Shown: positions 1 through 5,207 of the stretch, in pieces
Layout of the letters: every line of letters begins with the position of its first letter
Position numbering within the stretch: the stretch's first letter is position 1
DNA from: Acidobacteriota bacterium
GTDB lineage: Bacteria > Acidobacteriota > Polarisedimenticolia > QHYA01
Assembly (NCBI GenBank): GCA_003223995.1
Contig: QHYA01000115.1
Coordinates: 1 to 5,207 of the forward strand
Length of the DNA stretch: 5,207 nt
Direction of reading: 5' to 3'
Translations under genes and position numbers: made by a program
The notes under the pieces: generated by a model
Database searches by the model: none
Told to the model about the DNA's origin: nothing
Seen by the model: only the letters and a program-made list of their open reading frames with translations

Positions 1-963
1 GAGTATCCCGGCCCGGAGCGAGGCGTCCGGCACGGTGATCTCCTCGGCCGAGGTGGCCAGCAGCAGCTCGCGATAGGCCAGCAGGGCGGGGACGAGCGTC
101 TCCGCGTCGGCCGGGGGCAGGCGGTACCGCTCCACCAGCTCGTCGACCTGCTCCCCGGCGAGCTGGTCGCAGAAGGCGATGAAATCAGGCTCCTTCACGA
201 AGCGCACGTGGCCCTCGGCGCTCTCGAGACCCCCCAGGCGCGAGGCGGCGAAGCGGACGTCCCCGCCCAGCGCGATGAAGTGCGTGGCCTCCCTGAGGGG
301 CATCTCGCGCTTGATGTCCTCCACGACATTGTGGATGTGCCGCCGGAGGAGCAGCACGCGGCGATCGTGGTGGCCGCGCCAGGAGGCGAGGGCCTGTCGC
401 ATGCGGATCGACCCGAGCGCGTAGGTCCCCGAGAAGACCGGCTCGCCGTCCCGGAGGAACGAGATATCGGCGCTGCCGCCGCCGACCTCCACGAGCAGCG
501 TATTGCCGCGCCTGAGCATCTCGTGCTCGCCGAGCACCTCGCGCACGGCCATGTAGGTCAGGCGGTTCTCCTCGGGCCCGTCGATCACCTCGACCTCGAT
601 CCCCGTGCGCAGCCGCACGCGGTCGAGGAAGCTGTCCCGGTTGGCGGCCTCGCGCACGGCGCTCGTGGCGACGGCCCGGCAATGCACGACGCCGTACCCT
701 TCCATGATCCGGCGGAATCCCTTGAGGACGCGAAGGGTCGCCTGCATCGTTGTGGCCTTGATGCGGCCGTCCGTGAACGTGTCCTTGCCGAGAAGGACCC
801 CGCGCGATGCCTCCTCGAGGATCCGGACCTTTCCGTCCGGGCCGGCTTCTGCCACGACCAGGCGGACCGCGCTGGCTCCCATGTCGATGACGGACAGGAT
901 CCGGGAAGGGGCGGGGGCGGCCTCGGTAAGGCCGGCCGGGGGCGATTCGCGAGCTTCGCTCAT
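1..963 (-). CDS. Diverged Ppx/GppA-family protein (second paralogue), 3' end outside window
   Basis: This is the first 321 codons of a Ppx/GppA-fold (ASKHA superfamily) protein; the frame is still open at base 1. The family hydrolyses polyP or the pentaphosphate alarmone pppGpp. What I see: N-terminal phosphate-binding loop IDMGASA (26-32), a VATSAVREA segment (98-106), a glutamate-containing GPEENRLTY (129-137), second phosphate loop EVGGGSAD (159-166), and ALGGDVRFAA (231-240) where the intact paralogue has VGTSGTILAL. The visible part stops at SLRAGIL, equivalent to the end of the two-domain core, so an HD-type C-terminal domain may follow. The ATG overlaps the upstream ppx stop as ATGA, with AGGGAG five bases ahead of it, which indicates translational coupling. 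Several loop residues typical of active enzymes are replaced (GSNS to GASA, DMGGGS to EVGGGS, GTSGT to LGGDV), so altered or lost catalysis is possible. Family assignment is firm; activity is uncertain. Confidence 0.88.
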   Translation of the reverse strand, partial: MSEARESPPAGLTEAAPAPSRILSVIDMGASAVRLVVAEAGPDGKVRILEEASRGVLLGKDTFTDGRIKATTMQATLRVLKGFRRIMEGYGVVHCRAVATSAVREAANRDSFLDRVRLRTGIEVEVIDGPEENRLTYMAVREVLGEHEMLRRGNTLLVEVGGGSADISFLRDGEPVFSGTYALGSIRMRQALASWRGHHDRRVLLLRRHIHNVVEDIKREMPLREATHFIALGGDVRFAASRLGGLESAEGHVRFVKEPDFIAFCDQLAGEQVDELVERYRLPPADAETLVPALLAYRELLLATSAEEITVPDASLRAGIL

Positions 964-2618
964 CGCGACTCCCTGGCGAGAGCGAGGCTCCGGTCGCCCG
1001 GGGTGTGCTTCGCTTGCCCGCGGCTTCGCGATGCGGTGCTCTGTCTGGCGGCCGCCTGATGCGCGGCGCCGCGTCGTGCGGCCGATGGGGAGAGGACAAC
1101 CTCCACGGGAAGGTCCAGCGTCGCCTCGAGCAGATCGAGGCGCTTGCGCGCGCCCCACATCTCGAGCTCCGCGTCCCCGCCGGCGCGGCAGCGGACGCTC
1201 AGCTTCCCTCCAGCCGCGGAGACGTGCACGGAGCGGATACGCTGGCGATGGCTGCGGTCGAGACCGTCCGCGAGGCGGAGCAGGCCCGCGAGGATCTGCA
1301 CCCGTCCCCTCGTCTGTCGCGGCAGGTCGGCGAATGGCTGGTGCGAGCGCCTGGGGAGGCCGCGCCGGTGGTAACGCGCGACGGTCGCGATCACGTCGAT
1401 CTCGAGCGGGTCGAAGCCGTTGAGGCGTCCGTTCTTGATGAGATAGTAGGTGTGCTTGTGGTGGCGCGCGTGGGAGATGTGGTGCCCCACGTCGTGCAGC
1501 AGAGCGGCGTACTCCAAGAGCGAGCGCTGCTCGTCGTCGAGGCCGTGCCTGCGTTTCGTCGCGTCGAACAGCGCCAGGGAGAGGCGCGCGACGTGACGCG
1601 CGTGCGGCTCGTCGAACTGGCACCGCTCTGCGAGGTCGAGCACGCTGCGGTGCCGCACGTCGGGATAGGCCTCGGCCCGCGCGAGGGTCCGGGGATGGCT
1701 GCTGATGTAGTCCAGAAGGATCCCCTCCCGCAGCGCCCAATCGCACAGGACCAGCCTTCGGGCGCCGACGCTTTCGAGCAGCGTGTCGAGCACGATGGCG
1801 CCGGCGACGATGATGTCGGCGCGGCGCCGGTCGAGCCCCGGCAGCTTCATGCGGGCGCGCAGGTCGAGCCTCGTCAGACGCCGGCGCACGGCATGGAGAG
1901 CCTCAGCCGTGACCGTCACGTGGTGCAGCGACTCGGGCCGCTGGCCCGTCTCCTCCTCCCGCGCCAGGCGCCCGAGGGCGAGGATCGTCCCGGATGTGCC
2001 GACCACGGCGTCGAAGCCCTTCTTGCGGATCCTCCGTGCGACGGGCTCGAGGGTGTTCACGACGTGCCTGACCAGGCGCCTCTCGTCGAGAGGGGAAACA
2101 GGATCGCCGGCGACGAAACGCTCCGTCATGCGGAGGACGCCGAGCTTCTCGGACACGGCCAGCTCCACTTGCCTGCCGCGACCCAGGGCCAGCTCCAGGC
2201 TCCCGCCCCCCATGTCCGCGACGAAGGCGCGCCGGCCGCCGAGGTGGATGCTGTGCAGCGCCGCCAGGTAGATGAGCCGGGCCTCCTCCTCCCCCGGGAT
2301 CGCGCGCGGAAAGATTCCGACCTTACGCCCGATCCTGTCCAGGAAGTCCTCGCCGTTGCGGGCTTCGCGGATCGCGGAAGTGGCGACGGCAAGGACCTTC
2401 TCCACGCCGTGGATCTCCGCCAGCCTGCGGAAGGCCTTGAGGATCGCCATCGCGCGCTGCATGGCCGCTTCGGGGAGAAAGCCCGTCGAGAGCGTCCCGG
2501 AGCCGAGACGGACCATCTCGGCCTCGCGGTCCACGACGCGGAAGGCGCCCGAAGCGTTGACCTCCACGATGACCATGTGGATCGAGTTGCTGCCCAGGTC
2601 GATGGCTGCGATCTTCAT
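960..2618 (-). CDS. ppx: Exopolyphosphatase, Ppx/GppA family with C-terminal HD domain
   Basis: A 552-residue protein, the usual size of long Ppx/GppA enzymes, which release terminal phosphate from polyP or convert pppGpp to ppGpp in the cytoplasm. Motifs seen: IDLGSNS (6-12), VATSAIREA (78-86), PGEEEARLIY (108-117) holding the expected catalytic glutamate, DMGGGSLEL (135-143) and VGTSGTILAL (206-215). All core loops look intact. From about 320 an HD-type helical domain follows, with H342, H375-D376 (LLHDVGHH), H417 and D451 in a complete H-HD-D order. The last ~43 residues (510-552) are low-complexity, rich in Arg/Ala/Ser and probably disordered. The ATG at 2618 is chosen because MKIAAIDLGSNS is the natural family N-terminus; no good Shine-Dalgarno precedes it. 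It is first in a two-gene minus-strand unit with the diverged paralogue and is divergent from the CHAD gene. Ppx versus GppA substrate cannot be told from sequence alone. Confidence 0.95.
   Translation of the reverse strand: MKIAAIDLGSNSIHMVIVEVNASGAFRVVDREAEMVRLGSGTLSTGFLPEAAMQRAMAILKAFRRLAEIHGVEKVLAVATSAIREARNGEDFLDRIGRKVGIFPRAIPGEEEARLIYLAALHSIHLGGRRAFVADMGGGSLELALGRGRQVELAVSEKLGVLRMTERFVAGDPVSPLDERRLVRHVVNTLEPVARRIRKKGFDAVVGTSGTILALGRLAREEETGQRPESLHHVTVTAEALHAVRRRLTRLDLRARMKLPGLDRRRADIIVAGAIVLDTLLESVGARRLVLCDWALREGILLDYISSHPRTLARAEAYPDVRHRSVLDLAERCQFDEPHARHVARLSLALFDATKRRHGLDDEQRSLLEYAALLHDVGHHISHARHHKHTYYLIKNGRLNGFDPLEIDVIATVARYHRRGLPRRSHQPFADLPRQTRGRVQILAGLLRLADGLDRSHRQRIRSVHVSAAGGKLSVRCRAGGDAELEMWGARKRLDLLEATLDLPVEVVLSPSAARRGAAHQAAARQSTASRSRGQAKHTPGDRSLALARESR
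969..974 (-). promoter_or_regulatory. Shine-Dalgarno for the second ppx-like gene
   Basis: AGGGAG on the minus strand lies five bases before the ATG at 963, inside the end of the upstream ppx gene. It supports this start and, with the ATGA overlap, coupled translation of the two paralogues. Confidence 0.6.
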
Positions 2619-2620
2619 CG

Positions 2621-2649
2621 TTGTCCGAGGCGTGTGCTCATGCTATTGT
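2621..2649 (+). promoter_or_regulatory. Candidate sigma70-type promoter with extended -10 for the CHAD-sixA pair
   Basis: In the 62-base divergent gap, TTGTCC (2621-2626) is followed after 17 bases by TATTGT (2644-2649). A TG one base upstream of the -10 (2641-2642) gives an extended -10 form. Each hexamer matches the consensus at four of six positions. Transcription would begin near 2656, leaving a short leader of about 25 bases with the ribosome binding site inside it. No comparably good promoter was seen on the opposite strand for ppx. In a GC-rich genome such matches are uncommon but not decisive. Confidence 0.35.
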
Positions 2650-2668
2650 GAGGCCTTCCAAGTTTACC

Positions 2669-2674
2669 AGGGGG
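2669..2674 (+). promoter_or_regulatory. Shine-Dalgarno deciding the CHAD start
   Basis: AGGGGG lies six bases before ATG 2681. It favours that start over TTG 2621, which would add 20 residues with no CHAD character and would overlap the proposed promoter. Confidence 0.6.
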
Positions 2675-2680
2675 TCCCAC

Positions 2681-3568
2681 ATGCACCCGGCTCCCGTCGG
2701 AACCGGAGACCGTGTCGTTCCCGTTGTCAGGGGAAGGATAAAGGATCTCTTCAAGAATCTCCCGCTCGCGATGGCCGGCCAGGAGGAGGCCGTACACCAG
2801 ATCCGCGTCGCATCCCGCCGGCTGCGCGTGACGCTGCCGATGGCCGCCCTCAAGCCCAAGGGACAGCGAGTGAAGCGCGCGGTGCGCCGTCTCAAGGAAC
2901 TCACGCGTGTCGCAGGAGCAAGCCGCGACCTCGACGTCGCGCTCTCGCTGCTTCCGGCGGCGGTTCCGCCACAGTCCGCGACGCCCTCGGCGAGGGCGGC
3001 GCTTGCCCGCAGGCTCCGGGCTGCGCGCAGCCGTGCCCGACGGCGGATGGTCGAGTCCCTGCTCGACTTCGACATCGCCGGTCTCCGGAAGGACCTTGGA
3101 AGGATCGTGGAGCGGGGAGGGGAGGATCTGTTCACCGCGCTGATGCGCGTCCGGCTCATGCGGGAGGAGGAGGGCTCGGCGCTGCTCGCGGAGCTGCAGC
3201 GGATCGGCCGCCGGTTCGATCCCGAGGCGCTGCACGACGTCAGGTCGCGCGTTCGCCGCCTGCGCTACGCGGCCGAGTTCAGCGCCGCTCTCACGGGCGG
3301 TCCGCCCAAGGCGGCGAGGCGCTTCAAGGAGGTCCAGGAGCTCCTGGGCGAGATGCACGATGCCTGGGTGCTGGCGCAGTGGCTCGGCCGGCAGGCCGAG
3401 CTGTCCGCGAAGCGGGGACGAGAGGAGGAAGCCGCAGAGGCACGCCGCCTGGCGGCCTCCTGCGAGGACCTCAGCCGAAAGCTGCACGAGAAGTTCCTCG
3501 AGACGAATCCCGCCGAGATTCTGCAGCAGGCGCTCAGCCTCGTGGGCCGGAGCCTCTCGGTCGCCTAG
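2681..3568 (+). CDS. CHAD-domain protein, predicted polyphosphate-binding
   Basis: A 295-residue, strongly basic, all-helical protein that is almost entirely one CHAD (conserved histidine alpha-helical) domain. CHAD domains are known to bind polyP through basic surface residues and can localise to polyP granules. The two-fold internal layout is visible. The first half has VHQIRVASRRLR (38-49) and RVAGASRDLDV (76-86). The second half has LHDVRSRVRRLRYAAEF (184-200) and FKEVQELLGEMHDAWV (215-230). These are the expected paired His/Arg/Lys helices and the RDLDV/HDAWV turns. A Pro/Ala-rich linker sits near 92-105. There is no CYTH (triphosphatase) domain, signal peptide or membrane segment. ATG 2681 is chosen over the upstream TTG because of its ribosome site and the lack of CHAD character upstream. 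The gene is followed after 12 bases, in the same frame, by sixA, so the two are probably one transcript. Family is secure; the polyP role is from family knowledge, supported by the neighbours. Confidence 0.93.
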   Translation: MHPAPVGTGDRVVPVVRGRIKDLFKNLPLAMAGQEEAVHQIRVASRRLRVTLPMAALKPKGQRVKRAVRRLKELTRVAGASRDLDVALSLLPAAVPPQSATPSARAALARRLRAARSRARRRMVESLLDFDIAGLRKDLGRIVERGGEDLFTALMRVRLMREEEGSALLAELQRIGRRFDPEALHDVRSRVRRLRYAAEFSAALTGGPPKAARRFKEVQELLGEMHDAWVLAQWLGRQAELSAKRGREEEAAEARRLAASCEDLSRKLHEKFLETNPAEILQQALSLVGRSLSVA

Positions 3569-3580
3569 AAATAGAAATAG
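3566..3580 (+). repeat. In-frame triple amber junction made of a TAGAAA repeat
   Basis: The bases read TAG AAA TAG AAA TAG in the CHAD frame and lead directly into the GTG of sixA in that same frame. This is 2.5 copies of the hexamer TAGAAA. The first TAG ends CHAD; the other two are redundant stops. It is AT-rich against a GC-rich background and contains no Shine-Dalgarno. Confidence 0.85.
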
Positions 3581-4087
3581 GTGCGAGTCCTCCTGATCCG
3601 GCACGCCATCGCCGTCCCGAGGGGAACCCCGGGAGTCCCCGACGAGAAGAGACCGCTGACCCCGGAAGGAGAGGAGCGCTTCCGCGAGGCAGCGCGCGGC
3701 CTCGCCCGGGTCGTGGAACGTCCGGCCGTGCTTCTCACCAGCCCGCTTCCGCGCGCGCGACGGACCGCGGAGATCGCCGCGAAGGCGTGGGGGAAAGTCC
3801 GGGTCCGGAACGTCGAGGCCCTGGCGGCGGGGACCTTCGAGGAGATCGCTTCCGTGCTCGCCTCCCATGATCCGGACGCGACAGTCGGCCTGGTCGGCCA
3901 CGAGCCGCACTTGTCGCGGCTTCTGGCCAGGCTGCTGCACGCCCGCGAGAGCGATCGGCTGACGTTTCGCAAAGGCGGCGCCGCCCTCGTCGAGCTGACC
4001 GAAGCTCCCGCCGGGGGGGGCACGCTCATCTGGTTTCTGCCGCCGAAGGTCCTGCGCAGGATCGGCAAAGCTTCCCGCGAAAGCTGA
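3581..4087 (+). CDS. sixA: SixA-type phosphohistidine phosphatase (histidine phosphatase superfamily)
   Basis: A 168-residue cytoplasmic protein, close to the length of E. coli SixA (about 160). SixA enzymes remove phosphate from phosphohistidine, for example on histidine-phosphotransfer domains or PTS proteins. The short histidine-phosphatase core is complete: LIRHA with R7 and nucleophile H8, LTPEGEER (26-33), TSPLPRARRTAEIA (53-66) with the expected phosphate-binding R58, and VGHEPHLS (105-112) with H107. The GTG at 3581 is chosen because MRVLLIRHA is the family N-terminus. No Shine-Dalgarno precedes it, so initiation probably depends on ribosomes terminating at the CHAD stop 12 bases upstream. 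CHAD and SixA-like genes are often neighbours; a protein partner or small-molecule substrate cannot be named. A run of eight G at 4013-4020 encodes G145-G147 and is a possible slippage point affecting only the last ~21 residues. Confidence 0.92.
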   Translation: MRVLLIRHAIAVPRGTPGVPDEKRPLTPEGEERFREAARGLARVVERPAVLLTSPLPRARRTAEIAAKAWGKVRVRNVEALAAGTFEEIASVLASHDPDATVGLVGHEPHLSRLLARLLHARESDRLTFRKGGAALVELTEAPAGGGTLIWFLPPKVLRRIGKASRES

Positions 4088-4158
4088 CCTGTACACTCTC
4101 GATGTGAACGCAGAGTTAACTACGAAAGAGACGACCGAAACGGGAGTCGACGACGCCT
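4088..4158. other. Convergent gap between sixA and ppk2, no clear terminator
   Basis: This 71-base stretch separates two genes that end facing each other. It is noticeably more AT-rich than the genes and holds an 8-base palindrome AGTTAACT (4114-4121). Short possible hairpins flank it: AGCTT/AAGCT near 4069-4085 and CGCCT/AGGCG at 4154-4170. None has a T-tract or a long stem, so I do not call an intrinsic terminator. Rho-dependent ending or collision of transcripts remains possible. Confidence 0.5.
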
Positions 4159-4968
4159 CTACTGCAGGCGGAACTTCGAGAGATCGATCTGCGGTGGAGG
4201 GAACTTCATGTGCAGCTCCTCGAGAGCCTCCACGATGATCTGGGAGACGGCGAGATTGCGGAACCACTTGTGGTTCGAGGGGACGAGGTACCAGGGAGCC
4301 GTCGGCGTGCTGCAGTGGGAGAGGACGTCTTCGTAGGCCTTCCTGTAGTCGTCGAAGTACTTCCTCTCCTCGAAGTCCGACGCGGACAGCTTCCAGTTCC
4401 GGGTCGGGTCGTCGATCCGCTCCTGGATCCGTTTTTTCTGCTCGTCCTTGCCGATGTGGAGGAAGAATTTGAGGATCCGGACGTCGTTCTCGACCAGCAT
4501 CTTCTCGAAGGCGTTGATCTGCTCGTAGCGTCTCGACCAGACCTCCCGCGGCGCCAGCTCGTGGACGCGCACGACGAGGACGTCCTCGTAGTGCGAGCGG
4601 TTGAAGATGCCGATGTCGCCGCGCGGCGGAACCTTCTGATGAACGCGCCAGAGGAAGTCGTGGTCGAGCTCCTCGGCTGAGGGGACCTTGAAGGGGGTGA
4701 CGACGACACCTTGAGGGTTGAGGCCGGACATCACGTGGCGGATGGTGCCGTCCTTTCCCGAAGCATCCGGGCCCTGGAGCACGATCAGAAGGGCGTGTCT
4801 GTTCTGGGCGTAAAGGAGGTATTGCAGCTCGGCCAGACGCGCCAGGTTCTTCTCGAGGACGCGGGCGGCGCTGGCCTTGCTATTGAAGCCCGGCGTGTCG
4901 CCGGGGTCGCAACGCGAAAGTCGGAGCCGGCTTCCCGGCTCGATCATCAGCTTCCGGCTCAGGTTCAC
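4159..4968 (-). CDS. ppk2: PPK2-family polyphosphate:nucleotide phosphotransferase, class III-like
   Basis: A 269-residue cytoplasmic enzyme that moves phosphate between polyP and nucleotides. Class III members, such as that of Meiothermus ruber, can phosphorylate both AMP and ADP using polyP. What I see: Walker A GPDASGKDG (66-74), the NPQGVVV and PF(K)VPSAEEL stretch (84-101), DFLWRVHQKVP (104-114), the Walker B region GDIGIFNRSHYEDVL (117-131), ILKFFLHIGKDEQKKRI (165-181), lid segment DDPTRNWKLSASDFEER (186-202) and C-terminal APWYLVPSNHKWFRN (224-238). Length and order match single-domain PPK2 throughout. GTG at 4968 is chosen because GGGGAGG lies five bases upstream and the N-terminal segment matches class III proteins. 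The gene is alone on this strand in the window, convergent with sixA. It would consume the polymer that the neighbouring Ppx also degrades. The Walker A has Pro at its second position (GPD), which differs slightly from the common GxD forms I recall. AMP/ADP preference is inferred. Confidence 0.95.
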   Translation of the reverse strand: MNLSRKLMIEPGSRLRLSRCDPGDTPGFNSKASAARVLEKNLARLAELQYLLYAQNRHALLIVLQGPDASGKDGTIRHVMSGLNPQGVVVTPFKVPSAEELDHDFLWRVHQKVPPRGDIGIFNRSHYEDVLVVRVHELAPREVWSRRYEQINAFEKMLVENDVRILKFFLHIGKDEQKKRIQERIDDPTRNWKLSASDFEERKYFDDYRKAYEDVLSHCSTPTAPWYLVPSNHKWFRNLAVSQIIVEALEELHMKFPPPQIDLSKFRLQ

Positions 4969-4973
4969 CAGCG

Positions 4974-4980
4974 CCTCCCC
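4974..4980 (-). promoter_or_regulatory. Shine-Dalgarno deciding the ppk2 GTG start
   Basis: GGGGAGG on the minus strand lies five bases before GTG 4968. It is the strongest ribosome site in the window and supports this non-ATG start. Confidence 0.65.
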
Positions 4981-5034
4981 GCGCGAAACGGCGGACGGAC
5001 GCGAGGTGCGTACTCTAGCGCGAAATCAGCCGCG

Positions 5035-5140
5035 ATCGGCACGCTCGTGAGGGCATCGAAGAACTGGAATCTGAGCGCCACCTACGTATTCGAAGACCGA
5101 GGGGAACTACCGAGGCCGCTTCTTCCGGTATTCCGAGGAG
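5035..5140 (+). pseudogene. Possible decayed fragment of a TonB-dependent (Oar-like) receptor
   Basis: One plus-strand frame (5035-5085) reads ASKNWNLSATY near its end. The next frame (from 5087) continues YSKTEGNYRGRFFR. Joined, they resemble the beta-barrel strand pattern 'NW.L.ASYTYSKTEGNY.G' common in Oar-like, carboxypeptidase-regulatory-domain TonB receptors. A one-base insertion (the G at 5086) or a two-base loss would explain the shift. No start codon, full domain or partner strands are present here. The second frame stays open to the window edge, so a longer relic may continue to the right. This is a resemblance over about 25 residues only, and chance is possible. Confidence 0.25.
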
Positions 5141-5153
5141 AGAGACGTCGCGG

Positions 5154-5207
5154 CTGGCGTTGGCCTTGTGGCTCATGACGGTCGGAGCGGCGGCGCCCGC
5201 CTTGGCT
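5154..5207 (+). CDS. Possible start of a secreted protein, cut by the window edge
   Basis: A purine-rich AGGAGAGAG (5136-5144) precedes a frame encoding LALALWLMTVGAAAPALA. This looks like a signal-peptide hydrophobic core ending in an A-x-A cleavage site exactly at the window edge. The start is unclear. There is no ATG, GTG or TTG at ideal distance: CTG 5154 has the best spacing but is rare, TTG 5160 is somewhat far, and ATG 5175 leaves too little hydrophobic core. Upstream in-frame residues (PRRETSR) would make a good basic n-region but lack a normal start. It would be divergent from ppk2. It competes with the receptor-relic reading of the same bases in another frame. Confidence 0.3.
   Translation, partial: MALALWLMTVGAAAPALA

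Noticed and set aside
208..1059. Plus-strand open frame of 283 codons over the left edge
   Set aside because: It is antisense to the diverged Ppx/GppA paralogue, which explains the region with conserved motifs in the minus frame.
1005..2651. Plus-strand open frame of 548 codons opposite ppx
   Set aside because: It is a mirror of the ppx gene caused by GC-rich third positions; it is rich in His/Asp/Gly/Arg with no recognisable motif, whereas the minus strand gives a perfect Ppx/GppA protein.
2272..3870. Plus-strand open frame of 532 codons crossing ppx, CHAD and sixA
   Set aside because: It is out of frame with both plus-strand genes and gives Arg/Gly/Pro-rich sequence without domains.
4154..4170. 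CGCCT/AGGCG hairpin at the ppk2 stop as a terminator
   Set aside because: The stem is only five base pairs with a seven-base loop and no T-tract on either strand.
2615..4267. Minus-strand open frame of 550 codons spanning CHAD, sixA and the end of ppk2
   Set aside because: It runs antisense through two clear genes and the convergent gap, and its translation is low-complexity with no family features. Long antisense frames are common at this GC content.
5012..5017. TAGAGT on the minus strand as a -10 box for ppk2
   Set aside because: No acceptable -35 element lies 16-18 bases upstream, so the match is too weak to call.
5103..5130. GGAACT followed by CGGTAT as an ECF-sigma type promoter
   Set aside because: The -10 part does not match known ECF patterns well and the element overlaps the possible coding relic.
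4711..5178. Plus-strand open frame of 155 codons over the start of ppk2
   Set aside because: Most of it is antisense to ppk2. Only its last part carries the possible receptor-like stretch, which is reported separately.

Overview
The window comes from a GC-rich bacterium with long, tightly packed genes. It is most likely Gram-negative: one weak piece of evidence is a possible TonB-receptor fragment at the right edge. The sequence alone does not fix the phylum. A lineage such as Acidobacteriota or a deltaproteobacterial relative would fit, but that is inference. No rRNA, tRNA, CRISPR array, insertion sequence or phage gene is visible.

The theme is inorganic polyphosphate (polyP). Left block, minus strand: a complete Ppx/GppA exopolyphosphatase fused to an HD-type C-terminal domain (960-2618) is followed, through an ATGA stop/start overlap, by a second diverged Ppx/GppA protein (963 down to 1) that leaves the window. 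A 62-base divergent gap (2619-2680) separates this pair from a plus-strand pair: a CHAD-domain protein (2681-3568) and a SixA-type histidine phosphatase (3581-4087). These two lie in the same reading frame and are separated only by three in-frame amber codons, TAG-AAA-TAG-AAA-TAG. A 71-base convergent gap (4088-4158) follows. Then comes a minus-strand class III-like PPK2 polyP:nucleotide phosphotransferase (4159-4968).

Together the genes could bind polyP (CHAD), cut it from its ends (Ppx) and spend it on nucleotide phosphorylation (PPK2). SixA and the diverged Ppx paralogue are possible signalling or regulatory parts. No PPK1 polyP-synthesising kinase lies inside the window.

The last ~240 bases (4969-5207) hold the PPK2 upstream region. 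They also hold two weak and competing signals on the plus strand: a frameshifted stretch resembling a TonB-dependent receptor, and the possible start of a secreted protein with a signal peptide cut by the window edge. The individual families are known. The unusual points are the same-frame triple-stop junction, the motif-degenerate second Ppx and the right-edge relic.
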